Source of the DNA: Helicobacter sp.
Lineage (GTDB): Bacteria > Campylobacterota > Campylobacteria > Campylobacterales > Helicobacteraceae
Assembly: GCF_014799995.1 (NCBI RefSeq)
Contig: NZ_JAAVGY010000056.1
Span: forward strand, 1 to 64,000
Length of the DNA stretch: 64,000 bases
Reading direction: 5' to 3'
Shown piece after piece: positions 1-8,315 of the stretch (its first letter is position 1; each line of letters starts with the position of its first letter). The position numbers were made by a program, and so were the translations under genes. The notes below the pieces were generated by a model. It saw only the letters and a list, made by a program, of their open reading frames with translations, was not told the origin of the DNA and made no database searches.

Positions 1-155
1 AAAAACAAATTAAAATCTTGGGCTGTAAAATTTGTAAATGTGAAAGTATTAATTTCATTCCCATACTTTAACTTTGCACTTGTTCGTCTATCACTAATTA
101 GATTCAAAACATATCCTTTATTGTCGCAAGAATAATAAAAATCAATTAGACACAT
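1..155 (-). CDS. 5' end of an unknown protein, cut by the window edge
   Basis: An open frame runs on the minus strand from an ATG at 153-155 to the window edge with no stop, giving 51 codons that begin MCLIDFYYSC. An AAAGG ribosome-binding site lies about 8 bases upstream. The visible part is too short to assign a family. It is divergent from the next gene on the plus strand. The frame is open and the RBS is good, but the fragment could still be a chance ORF in AT-rich DNA. Confidence 0.45.
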   Translation of the reverse strand, partial: MCLIDFYYSCDNKGYVLNLISDRRTSAKLKYGNEINTFTFTNFTAQDFNLF

Positions 156-273
156 TAAATTACCTTTACAAAAACAATTTTGTAAAATATTTTAGCGTAA
201 TTTAAGTTTAAAGAAGTGATTAAACAAAGGGAGACTTTTTTGTTAAGATTCTGAATTTATTTCAAGGAAAAAT

Positions 274-1050
274 ATGGAATCCAAACCTAATCTACAAAGA
301 TTAAGAATCCCAAAAAATCCATCTCAAAAATTCCTTTATCATCTTTTGGAGGAACAATATCGGCTTTTTAACTCACAAGAGGCGATTAATGAGGATTTGC
401 CAGACCCTTTGGGAATCGCAAGGCAATTTCAAAGCGATAAAGTCGCGCTTTTTTGCGCTTTGTTTGCTTATGGTAATGTGCGCTCTATTTTAAAATTTCT
501 AAATTTTTGCAACTTAAATGCACTTGAAAAGCCTCAAATGCGAGATTCTGTGCCTTGCACTGCAAAAGTCTATCGTTTTCAGAATAATGCCGAGATTCAA
601 CGTTTCTTTGAAGCCCTTTTAGGCTTGGAATCCCTACAAGAAATTTTCTTGCAAGGTTACAAGGGCGATTCTATCTTAGGAGGGATTCGCGCACTTCAAA
701 GCGCGCTTTATGCAAGAGTGGGAGAGGCGACAGAGGGCTTGAAGTTTTTGCTTGGGGCTATGGATTCTGCCTCGCCGCTGAAGCGATGGAATCTCTTTTT
801 GCGTTGGATGGTGCGAAAGGATTGCGTAGATTTGGGCAGGTGGGAGAGAGTGCGGCGCAGTGATTTGCTTTTGCCACTGGATACGCATACCTTTAGAATC
901 GCAAGGAGATTAGGGCTTCTAAGACGCAGAACCTATGATTTCAAGGCGGTATTAGAAATCACGAATCGGCTTAAGGAGTTTGATGCAAAAGACCCTGTGA
1001 AATATGACTTTGCCTTGTATCGTATCGGGCAGTTGGGATTGATAGAGTAG
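274..1050 (+). CDS. TIGR02757 (DUF2400) family protein
   Basis: A 258-residue soluble protein of the conserved bacterial family TIGR02757/DUF2400, which is common in Helicobacter and Campylobacter and has no established function. It has no signal peptide or membrane segment. Near residues 200-245 the sequence LPLDTHTFRIARRLGLL, followed by a helical segment, resembles the DTH-containing region of helix-hairpin-helix DNA glycosylases of the endonuclease III type. That is a visual similarity only. The start ATG follows AAGGAAAAAT. The gene stands alone, flanked downstream by a dispersed repeat. Confidence 0.8.
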   Translation: MESKPNLQRLRIPKNPSQKFLYHLLEEQYRLFNSQEAINEDLPDPLGIARQFQSDKVALFCALFAYGNVRSILKFLNFCNLNALEKPQMRDSVPCTAKVYRFQNNAEIQRFFEALLGLESLQEIFLQGYKGDSILGGIRALQSALYARVGEATEGLKFLLGAMDSASPLKRWNLFLRWMVRKDCVDLGRWERVRRSDLLLPLDTHTFRIARRLGLLRRRTYDFKAVLEITNRLKEFDAKDPVKYDFALYRIGQLGLIE

Positions 1051-1052
1051 GG

Positions 1053-1094
1053 CGTCTTTGCGAGCATAGCGAAGCAATCTATAATTTTGCAAAA
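1053..1094. repeat. dispersed intergenic repeat, copy A
   Basis: The sequence contains TTGCGAGCATAGCGAAGCAA and then TCTATAAT.TTGCAAAA. A closely matching copy lies at 7474-7518 and a degenerate one near 7308-7350. It starts just after the stop codon of the TIGR02757 gene. Confidence 0.6.
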
Positions 1095-1270
1095 AACTTG
1101 ATTATTGATGAAAATTTAAGTGAGAATAGAGCAAAATATTTCTGTAAAAGCAAAATGGCAATACTAAGACTTTGTTTTTATTGTTTTTACATTTGTAGTT
1201 TTACCCAAATATTTTAGGTATTGTGGGTTTGTCATATAAATGAAGTTCTACAAACATAAAAGGAGCAAAA

Positions 1271-1525
1271 ATGAAACCTTTTGAAGAAGGATATAAAGTC
1301 ATTTACGAAAAGGATAGCTTTAAAATAGTTGTCGGTAAAGCAACGACAAATCCAGAGGAGAGATTGTGTATAGGCTTAAACAGCAATGGTTTTCCAGCAC
1401 AAGGTAAAGCTTGTGTGATTTTTCCTCCACAACTTAGCATTAAGTTGCTAACAAGTCTTTTGGGAGAAGAAGGTGCTGATGATAAGGAGATTATGGAGGC
1501 AATCAAAACAATAGTCTGCGAATAA
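1271..1525 (+). CDS. small hypothetical protein
   Basis: An 84-residue acidic, soluble protein of no family I recognise. AAGGAG lies 6 bases before the ATG, which supports translation. It has no signal peptide or membrane helix. It stands alone between two repeat-containing intergenic stretches, so nothing about its role can be read from context. The opposite strand also has an open frame here, but without comparable start signals. Confidence 0.6.
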   Translation: MKPFEEGYKVIYEKDSFKIVVGKATTNPEERLCIGLNSNGFPAQGKACVIFPPQLSIKLLTSLLGEEGADDKEIMEAIKTIVCE

Positions 1526-1628
1526 TCTACCTAATTTGCAAGTATGTGAAAGTTCAAATTTCCTCGCAATGACGCAGTAGAGAATCTACGCACTCTTTGC
1601 GAGGATAAGTCCATACTAAAAGCAAATT

Positions 1629-2039
1629 TTACAACCTTTGGATTATCTCGTTTAAGTCTTGCACTCTTTTTTTGTTTTGTATGAGCAACTCTTCTAGTAT
1701 TTTTAGTGTCTTAGGTGAAAGATATTCTAATAATTCTATAATTTTTTCATACTCACTATAATTAATTTTGTCCTCATAAATCTTTGCCATAATCTTTAAG
1801 GCTTGTTTGGAATCAGAAAAAAATTCTTGTTCATAAATCCCCAAAGCATCTGCGATGTATGGAATCATATCCGCCTTGATTTCAATGTTGCCATTGAGAT
1901 AAGCATAGATACTAGAAATACTTGGAATCTCTCCTGTTTTGTGGGATTTCATACCAAAGTCAATCAAGCGATTGGCTAGCTCCTTTTTGCTCATTTTCTT
2001 TTGTTTCAAGATTTCATTAATTCTTTCTACGACTTTCAT
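1629..2039 (-). CDS. XRE-family helix-turn-helix regulator
   Basis: A 136-residue cytoplasmic DNA-binding protein. Residues ~1-65 look like an XRE/lambda-repressor type domain: KKMSKKELANRLIDFG forms the first helices, SSIYAYLNGN the recognition helix, and MIPYIADALGI the following helix. The remainder, rich in Glu, Lys and Leu, probably forms a helical oligomerisation segment. I chose ATG at 2037-2039 over the GTG directly before it. It is divergent from the large glycosyltransferase, and a 13-bp palindrome lies in the shared upstream region. Its target is unknown; autoregulation is an inference. Confidence 0.75.
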   Translation of the reverse strand: MKVVERINEILKQKKMSKKELANRLIDFGMKSHKTGEIPSISSIYAYLNGNIEIKADMIPYIADALGIYEQEFFSDSKQALKIMAKIYEDKINYSEYEKIIELLEYLSPKTLKILEELLIQNKKRVQDLNEIIQRL

Positions 2040-2095
2040 CACTACTCTTGTTTTTGTATTTAAACTATTTTAAATCTTTTATTTATTGGAAAGCA

Positions 2096-2108
2096 GTAAT
2101 TTAATTAC
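2096..2108. promoter_or_regulatory. palindrome in the XRE/glycosyltransferase divergent region
   Basis: GTAAT-TTA-ATTAC is a perfect 5-bp inverted repeat in the intergenic space upstream of the XRE gene. It could be an operator for that regulator, but short AT-rich palindromes also occur by chance. Confidence 0.3.
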
Positions 2109-2164
2109 AGATTAGCTGTAAGCCAAAATCTCATAATTGTCAAAAATTTTATAGGATTTATGGA

Positions 2165-4390
2165 ATGCAGATTTTAAGTATCATTGTGCCTTTTGGGCTA
2201 AGCAAAGAGAGAGAGTTTATCGCAAAAAGAGTAATCTACAAAGCAAAACATTTAAAAAGCGATGAAAAAGTGCAATATCTTTTTGTAGAGGGTTATTCCT
2301 CGTGCCCCTTGCAGGATTCTTTGGAGCTAAAAGACTTAATAGAATCGCAAGGGCATCGTTATTATAAAGATACTAGGCAGCAAGAAAATGGGGCATTTTC
2401 TCTAGCTTCTTGTAGGAATTATGGGGCACGATTCGTGCAGACGCCTACAATGATGACACTAGATGTAGATTGTGTGCTAACGCAAGAGGCTTTAGAGAAG
2501 TTATTAAAGATTATAAAGACAAAAGAAATCGCAGAGAATCCCGCAAGATTCCTTGTGTTACCCTGTGTTTTCTTAAATGAGTTTGGCACACAAAAGTTTG
2601 CAAAGGGCGAGTTAGGGGAGGAGGAAATCCAATATCAACTTATTTTTAATAATAAACAACATATCTCTTTTTTTATGCCTGCTTCTAGCTGTATTGTGCT
2701 AAATACCTATACCTTTTTGGAGCTTGGGGGATATGGTGAATCTTTTGTAGGGTTTGGAAATGAGGATTTTGATTTCTTGAATCGTCTTTTAAGGCATTGC
2801 GCGACTTTTGAGATTCTGCCTAAAGAGATAAAGTATTTTGCCCCTAATTGGAGAATGAATAGTTTTAGAGGATTTCGTGCTTGGTATGCTTTGGTAGGTT
2901 TAGAAGCGATGTTTTATGGAATCTCCCTTTATCATCTTTGGCATATAAGACCCAATCAAAATGGTTATTTGAGTGCAAATGAAGTCAATAGAAAAACTTT
3001 CTTGAGCAATTTAAGCCATTCTGTGAAATTAGATTCGCTTGTGTTTGCGAATACAAAGGAAAAAGTCTGTATTTTGTGTAGCGAGAAAAGTTACCTATAT
3101 AGTGCTTTTCAAAAAGCTTGCGTCTTTTTGGGCGAATTTATAGCGGCAGAAGAGAGAATGTTTTTTGACGAGGAGACATTTAACGCACAAAGATTTTTAA
3201 ATTTCAAAGAAGCGCATAAAATCACTTGCTTTTTGTTTTTTAATCCTTATGCAAGAGATAAGATTCAAGGTATTTATCAGTTTATGCGCGAGCAAAAAAT
3301 CAGCTTTTACATTCTTGAGCGGGGAGCGTTTCCCGATGCTTGGTTTTTTGATAATAGCGGATTCTTATGTGATTCCGATAATTACGATGAAAGGCTTTGG
3401 AATCACCCTATCACGCAAGAGCAAAGGGAAGCGACTTTTGTCTATATTGAATCTCTGTTAAACCCTAATGTGTTTTTAGAATCTAACAATGAGCCTATCA
3501 GTGAAGAGCATTTGAAAAGGAGTTTAGGCATAAGGCATAAAAAAGTGATTTTTGTCCCCTTGCAAGTGGAATCCGATACAGCGATTCAGCATTTTTCTCC
3601 TTATTTTAGCTTTGAGGGATTCTTGGGGGCTTTAAATGAGCTTGCACAAGAGTATTTTAAAGAAAATGTTGTCTTTGTGTGTAAAAAACACCCATTAAGT
3701 GCAAAGATTGATAGGAATTGTTACAAAAACTTAATTTTTGCGCCTGATAATTGTAATTTTCTCTCCCTTTTGAATTTAAGTGAAATGTGTGTGCTGCTCA
3801 ACTCTGGGGTGGGAATGTATGCAATGATTGCAAAGAAACCCGCGATTCTATGTGCTAGGGCTTTTTATGCTTTTGAAGGGCTCAATCTGCAAGCGAAATC
3901 TAAAGAGGAATTGAAGGCACAGATTGATAGGGTATTGGGTAGGGGATTCTGTATCAATGAGGAGAAAATGCTTGCATTCATTCGTTATTTGCGGGAGGAT
4001 TTTTATTCTTACGCTACAATAAAATCAATTGTTTTAAAAGGATTAGATGGGAAACTCTTTAGGAGAACAACTGATTTTTATTTTTATCAAATGAATCTTG
4101 GAGGGCAGAAATTCTTGCGAGGCAAGAAGTTTGAGAAACAAAATTACACTTTGGATTCTTTGTGCTATTTACCCTTTGCCTATGAAATCAATAAGGATAA
4201 ATCGTCCTTTCTTAAAGAGGTTTCCAAAAATCGTTTATTATTGAATTTCTTATCGTGGTTGGAGGGCTTTAAGAGTTATAGAAAATTAAGAAAACTTTTA
4301 AGAGAGCCTAGAAGATTTTTCCTAGATTCTAAGAATCCCTTGCTTTATCCTCTTAAAATTTATTTTCAAAGGCGTTTGAGGGGGGTATAG
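2165..4390 (+). CDS. two-domain glycosyltransferase (GT2-like plus KpsC/KpsS-like)
   Basis: A 741-residue probable surface polysaccharide enzyme. The N-terminal part (~1-230) is GT2-like. It begins LSIIVPFGLS, has TLDVDC near residue 100 as the metal/nucleotide site, and has GGYGESFVGFGNEDFDFLNR near 190-210, typical of the galactosyltransferase C-terminal motif. The C-terminal half resembles capsule Kdo transferases of the KpsC/KpsS type: FVPLQVESD at ~462, KHPLS at ~511, NSGVGMYAMIAKKP at ~545-558, and a GLNLQ segment at ~573. There is no signal peptide. It stands alone, not in a visible capsule or LPS cluster, and is divergent from an XRE regulator. Acceptor and sugar cannot be read from the sequence. 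Confidence 0.75.
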   Translation: MQILSIIVPFGLSKEREFIAKRVIYKAKHLKSDEKVQYLFVEGYSSCPLQDSLELKDLIESQGHRYYKDTRQQENGAFSLASCRNYGARFVQTPTMMTLDVDCVLTQEALEKLLKIIKTKEIAENPARFLVLPCVFLNEFGTQKFAKGELGEEEIQYQLIFNNKQHISFFMPASSCIVLNTYTFLELGGYGESFVGFGNEDFDFLNRLLRHCATFEILPKEIKYFAPNWRMNSFRGFRAWYALVGLEAMFYGISLYHLWHIRPNQNGYLSANEVNRKTFLSNLSHSVKLDSLVFANTKEKVCILCSEKSYLYSAFQKACVFLGEFIAAEERMFFDEETFNAQRFLNFKEAHKITCFLFFNPYARDKIQGIYQFMREQKISFYILERGAFPDAWFFDNSGFLCDSDNYDERLWNHPITQEQREATFVYIESLLNPNVFLESNNEPISEEHLKRSLGIRHKKVIFVPLQVESDTAIQHFSPYFSFEGFLGALNELAQEYFKENVVFVCKKHPLSAKIDRNCYKNLIFAPDNCNFLSLLNLSEMCVLLNSGVGMYAMIAKKPAILCARAFYAFEGLNLQAKSKEELKAQIDRVLGRGFCINEEKMLAFIRYLREDFYSYATIKSIVLKGLDGKLFRRTTDFYFYQMNLGGQKFLRGKKFEKQNYTLDSLCYLPFAYEINKDKSSFLKEVSKNRLLLNFLSWLEGFKSYRKLRKLLREPRRFFLDSKNPLLYPLKIYFQRRLRGV

Positions 4391-4479
4391 ATTTTCTGCT
4401 GTATAAAATATGAATTTTGGTTATTATTTAGTATGATTTTAGAATTTGAAAGTTATAAAATTCATAAAAGGTGCGATGA

Positions 4480-5676
4480 ATGGCATATAAACATATTACC
4501 TATATGGGTGCATATAGCTTAAAAACTTGGATTAGGAAAATTTTTAAAAAAGAAATTGAGTTGCCAGATTATCAAAGAGATTTTGAGTGGAGTTTAGATG
4601 ATGCTGAAGACTTAAAGGACTCATTAGAGAAAGGCTATTATATTCCTCCTATAACACTTGCAAAGTACAATGACAAAATTTATTTGCTTGATGGACAGCA
4701 AAGATTAACAAGTATAATATGTCTTTATTTAGGAGTGTGGCCTAGAAATGAGATTGATATACAAGAAGAGGACGAAGAAAGGTTTTCCTCTAAATTTACC
4801 TTTAAGGTTTTGCAGAATTTAAAATTGGACAATGTGAAAAATTTACTAGAAAAACCTGACGAATTTCGAGAAATAATTTTTACTAAAAGCAATGCTCTAG
4901 AGGAAAAACAAAAATTAAAAATTCATAATATAAATAATATATTTTTTCCTTATTGTTTGATTGTGCCGAACTTCAATGAAGATAAAAAACAAAGAGATTT
5001 TCTTGCTGAAACTTTTAGAAGAATTAATACATCGGGGGAAGCATTAACTGATAGAGAGCTAAGACGAACTACATTTTGGCTTTATGAGAGTATAGAAAAA
5101 GATATTTACACAAAAGGTATTAAGGAATTTGAGGAGGAACTTAAGAACATTAAAACATTTCAAGGTAATAATGATTTTTTAGCCTATCTTGCAATAATTT
5201 GTGATTTTGAATTAAGAGAAGATAGCACAATGAAAGGCTACAATCGCATAAAAAGGTTTGACAGGTATATCGTTGATTTTCTTTTGTGTTGTGGAAAAAA
5301 AGAATATAATGAAATATGGACTAAAGACAATATTGAGTGCATTAAAAATAATCAAGGAAGATTTGAAGAGGGAAAAGTTTATTTTTTAGATTTTTTTAAA
5401 AACAATCAAATATCAGAAGAAAAGAATATTTCTTATCAAGATATATATTTATTTTCTTTTACATACTACGTTTATTTTACTAACAAATCAATTAACAAAG
5501 AAAGTATTAATAATTTGTTAGCTTCAGCAAAAAATACTATGGATAAATATTTTAAAAAGATGGACAAAGAAGAAAAAGCAAAATATGATAAACAACCCAA
5601 TGCGCTTAAAAGAATCAAAGATAGAATATGGTCTGCATTTTATGTTGTTTGTCCAGAGGAAAATAACAATGAATAA
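4480..5676 (+). CDS. DUF262 domain protein of a DUF262-HEPN pair
   Basis: A 398-residue cytoplasmic protein with the DUF262 (GmrSD N-terminal-like, ParB/sulfiredoxin-fold) signatures. These are PDYQRDFEWS at residues 29-38, LLDGQQRLTSI with the DGQQR core at 71-75, and RRINTSGEALTDRELRR near 179-195. In this superfamily the domain hydrolyses nucleotides or nicks DNA and is common in anti-phage and modification-dependent restriction systems. The usual C-terminal HNH-type DUF1524 domain is not visible, so this is a stand-alone DUF262 protein. Its stop overlaps the start of a HEPN-like gene by 8 bases, implying translational coupling. The DNA is more AT-rich than the housekeeping genes around it, as expected for acquired DNA. 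Confidence 0.8.
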   Translation: MAYKHITYMGAYSLKTWIRKIFKKEIELPDYQRDFEWSLDDAEDLKDSLEKGYYIPPITLAKYNDKIYLLDGQQRLTSIICLYLGVWPRNEIDIQEEDEERFSSKFTFKVLQNLKLDNVKNLLEKPDEFREIIFTKSNALEEKQKLKIHNINNIFFPYCLIVPNFNEDKKQRDFLAETFRRINTSGEALTDRELRRTTFWLYESIEKDIYTKGIKEFEEELKNIKTFQGNNDFLAYLAIICDFELREDSTMKGYNRIKRFDRYIVDFLLCCGKKEYNEIWTKDNIECIKNNQGRFEEGKVYFLDFFKNNQISEEKNISYQDIYLFSFTYYVYFTNKSINKESINNLLASAKNTMDKYFKKMDKEEKAKYDKQPNALKRIKDRIWSAFYVVCPEENNNE

Positions 5677-6313
5677 TATAGAATTAATCAATCAAAGATT
5701 GCGAGAACATATACAATATGATGTGGAACATTTTGCCGATAATATTTCAACCCCGCAAACTTACTTTTTTCTTTCTATGCTATTTTTGCAATCAGTAGGC
5801 TTTATAGAGCAAAAAATTAGTTGTATTGTATGGGAAATTGGATATAGAGAACATTTGAATAGATATAATGTTTTTAAAGATTATGGTATGGAAAGTGTAG
5901 AATTTAACAAACTGAATAAATTATATAAGAAACTGAAAAATAAAACAGATGATAACAATTTTAATTTTAAATTAGAAATTGAACCTGATATTTTAGATAG
6001 TATTAAAAAAGTGATAAAATCTTCTTTCTCTTTATTTGAAGAGTTAGAATATAATTTTTTTGTTCTTGAAAATGACATTCCTAAAAAAGATTTAAATAGC
6101 TTAATTACAGATTTACGAGAACAAAGAAATTATATTGCGCATTTTAAGTCATTCTATCCTGATAAAAGTATTATAAGCTTTTGCGCCAAAAGTGAAAATA
6201 ATAAAAATATTAGATTTGAAGATTTTTTATTCTATCTTGCAGTTTTAATTAAGCTTGATGAAATGTTTATAGAAGCCTTTGAGGATTATGAGAGAATCAA
6301 TAGAGGGGAGTGA
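5669..6313 (+). CDS. HEPN-domain protein, probable RNase partner of the DUF262 protein
   Basis: A 214-residue, mainly helical protein. Residues 153-158 read RNYIAH, the RX4-6H catalytic motif of HEPN ribonucleases, inside the typical LREQRNYIAHF context. I chose ATG at 5669 because AGAGGA lies 8 bases upstream and it overlaps the DUF262 stop; a longer frame from 5585 would run deep into the upstream gene. MAE_28990/MAE_18760-type HEPN proteins are of similar size and, to my recollection, are often encoded beside DUF262/ParB-like genes. I infer a toxin-like RNase acting with the DUF262 protein in defence. The motif is visible; partner, trigger and target are not. Confidence 0.7.
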   Translation: MNNIELINQRLREHIQYDVEHFADNISTPQTYFFLSMLFLQSVGFIEQKISCIVWEIGYREHLNRYNVFKDYGMESVEFNKLNKLYKKLKNKTDDNNFNFKLEIEPDILDSIKKVIKSSFSLFEELEYNFFVLENDIPKKDLNSLITDLREQRNYIAHFKSFYPDKSIISFCAKSENNKNIRFEDFLFYLAVLIKLDEMFIEAFEDYERINRGE

Positions 6314-6447
6314 ATTTTCCTTATTTCTTGTTCTGGTATAGGCGATTAGAATCTCAAATAAATTTTCCATTTGATTTAGAGGAAATTTTAATTCAAAATA
6401 AGAAAAAAATTCAAGAGCTAAACAAAGGAATCAAGAGGCTGCAATAG
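6314..6447 (+). other. open extension in frame after the HEPN stop
   Basis: Directly after the HEPN gene's TGA the same frame stays open for 44 codons to a TAG at 6445-6447. The composition is protein-like: aromatic-rich at first, then NKKKIQELNKGIKRLQ. There is no good start codon. It may be a decayed gene fragment, or part of a longer HEPN product if the TGA is recent. The remaining bases up to 6527 show nothing else. Confidence 0.3.
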
Positions 6448-6527
6448 CCTAAGTTAATTTAGTTTTAATTGAATTTTAAATAGAATAAAAGTTAAAAAAT
6501 TTAGCCAGAATGATATAAAGGAATACT

Positions 6528-6743
6528 ATGGGAAAGCTTACAGAAGAATTTGTGCGTGAAGTTTTTCAAGAGGAAGGCTCTTATCTAAGTAAGCCCGAAG
6601 ATATTTCGGAGAAAAAATTATGCAATGAGACACCCAAAGAAATCCGCGATAGCATTCTTGGCGGCAATCATAATGATGTAGAAGATACATTAAAAGCCTT
6701 AGAAGAAATTGAGGAGATTGAAAAGGTTTTTAATGATAAATAA
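6528..6743 (+). CDS. small acidic hypothetical protein
   Basis: A 71-residue, strongly acidic protein with a Glu/Leu-rich helical end. AAAGGA precedes the ATG. I recognise no family. It overlaps the next gene by 11 bases, so the two are probably co-translated. A small acidic protein before a basic partner would suit an antitoxin-like or chaperone-like pairing, but nothing in the sequence proves that. Confidence 0.55.
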   Translation: MGKLTEEFVREVFQEEGSYLSKPEDISEKKLCNETPKEIRDSILGGNHNDVEDTLKALEEIEEIEKVFNDK

Positions 6744-7191
6744 ATGCAATGGGAGTATTGTAAATTTAGATGAGGAAGTTAAATTTGTAACAGAGGCTTT
6801 AAATAATTTTTTAAAAAGTTTGGAGAAGAAAAATATTGAAATTTCTAACCTAGAAGCACAACAAACTTTTAGAGATGTAAATAAACATTACAAAACACAC
6901 CGCGACACTTATAAACGAATATGCTATGTTAAGAATTGTGATATTTTTAAAATTATTTCTTGGTTTGCAATGTTTCTTTATCAGAGCAAAAAAGAAAAGA
7001 TGATTTTAATCATAGCTTGTCTTTATATGAACAAACAATTAAAAAAGTGCAAGCGGGAAGTCTCTAGTGAGTTGATTTTTAAGATTGTTGCAATGTTGCT
7101 TAATGATAGCAAAAACGATAAAGTTGCTATCGGAAAAAATGGTTTATATATGGCTTTTCGCCTTGCAAATGAAGTAAATATTAAAACATAG
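6733..7191 (+). CDS. hypothetical protein paired with the preceding small gene
   Basis: A 152-residue, Lys-rich protein of no recognised family. The ATG at 6733 has AAAGG 6 bases upstream. An upstream TTG at 6709 in the same frame is less likely. A hydrophobic stretch near residues 75-105 (SWFAMFLYQ, MILIIACLYM) could be a buried helix pair or a weak membrane segment. The start overlaps the 71-residue gene, and the pair lies downstream of the DUF262-HEPN module in the same AT-rich accessory stretch. Confidence 0.55.
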   Translation: MINKCNGSIVNLDEEVKFVTEALNNFLKSLEKKNIEISNLEAQQTFRDVNKHYKTHRDTYKRICYVKNCDIFKIISWFAMFLYQSKKEKMILIIACLYMNKQLKKCKREVSSELIFKIVAMLLNDSKNDKVAIGKNGLYMAFRLANEVNIKT

Positions 7192-7638
7192 CAAAATTTT
7201 ACTACACTTTTCAATAGGCTTTAAGCAATTACAAAAGTTTGCTTTATGCTTGATATGGATTACCGCAAAGTCTTACAGCTTCTCGCAAGAGTAGAAGCCA
7301 ACAACCTCGTCATTATAAAGGCAGAGCCTAAGGCAATCTATAATCTCTTACTTTTAAGATTCATTGGATATTTACTTTTAGTTTGCATTGTGGGTTTGTG
7401 TGGCGAGTGCTTCGCACGCACGCCACGATTTCTAACGAAGTCTTGCAATAACAATAAACAATGTGTCTCTTATCGTGTCATTGCGAGCGTTAGCGAAGCA
7501 ATCTATAATCTTGCAAAAGATAGATGATTTAAAGGCGAGATTCTAGCTTATGGATTGCCACGAAGCCTTACGACTTCTCGCAATGACAGAATGACAGAAT
7601 CTTGATTTACGATTCCTTGCGGAATCTCGCAAGGACGA
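7192..7638. repeat. gene-free stretch with dispersed repeats
   Basis: This 447-base stretch holds repeat copies near 7308-7350 and 7474-7518 (TTGCGAGCGTTAGCGAAGCA core) and related CTCGCAATGAC / GGAATCTCGCAAGGAC words near 7550-7640. An open frame at 7246-7527 is only the translation of these repeats (VIASVSEAIYNLAKD) and is not called as a gene. Confidence 0.6.
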
Positions 7639-8151
7639 TTAAAATCCGCCAAAATACCTTATCACATTGACTTTTCTATCCACTTGACTTAGCAGATTTG
7701 CACTTTCTTTGCTTAGATTTCCATTTTGCAAGAGATTCTGCGTTTGCGTAGAATCAAAGTTTGGATTGAATTTCTGCAAAATGTCAAAGCCTATTTTTTC
7801 TTCAGGGCTTAGAAGTCCGCTTTGCTGCATTGCATTACCCAAGCTTTCCCAATTCCCAAGTTTTTTCAGAGAATCCATACTAAATTGCTTTGCAAACTCT
7901 TGAAGTTTAGAGAGTTCCGCGCTAATTTCAAACGAATCTTGAATCTCTGTTGTGGTTTGTGTTGTCTTTGAGCCCAAATCAAACAGGCTAGAAATCGCAT
8001 CTACTTCTTGGGTGTTTTTTGCATTCTGTGTGCCAAAAAGCGAATGAGAATTGTCAGAATATCCCGAAATATTATCGGATTTTGTGTTTTGCTGTGTGTA
8101 GGATTGGTTGAGCAAGCCCCACATAGATTGGTTTTTGTCAGTAACATTCAT
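7639..8151 (-). CDS. hypothetical protein, Ser/Gln/Asn-rich
   Basis: A 170-residue protein with a low-complexity N-terminal half rich in Ser, Asn, Gln and Thr, and a more ordered helical C-terminal half (ISAELSKLQEFAKQF, LLSPEEKIGFDIL). It has no signal peptide or transmembrane helix. AAGGAA stands before the ATG. It is divergent from the nhaC-type antiporter gene. I recognise no family; the style resembles other Helicobacter hypotheticals such as the 455-residue EF-hand protein in this window. Confidence 0.6.
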   Translation of the reverse strand: MNVTDKNQSMWGLLNQSYTQQNTKSDNISGYSDNSHSLFGTQNAKNTQEVDAISSLFDLGSKTTQTTTEIQDSFEISAELSKLQEFAKQFSMDSLKKLGNWESLGNAMQQSGLLSPEEKIGFDILQKFNPNFDSTQTQNLLQNGNLSKESANLLSQVDRKVNVIRYFGGF

Positions 8152-8315
8152 TGTGTTTCCTTGTAATAGGGATTATGCAGATTTTAAAGCAATTTTTATT
8201 CCATAAGTTGCAACCCTCGCGTTATTATAAGGAATCCTTGCTCATTTAATGTAAAACTAATGAAATTGCAAATAATATACCGCATTTTTACTTTTTGTAT
8301 TTTAGGAGTTAGGGA

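Noticed and set aside
7246..7527. 93-codon open frame with a hydrophobic stretch
   Set aside because: Most of it is the translation of dispersed repeat copies (VIASVSEAIYNLAKD-type peptide), and there is no convincing ribosome-binding site.
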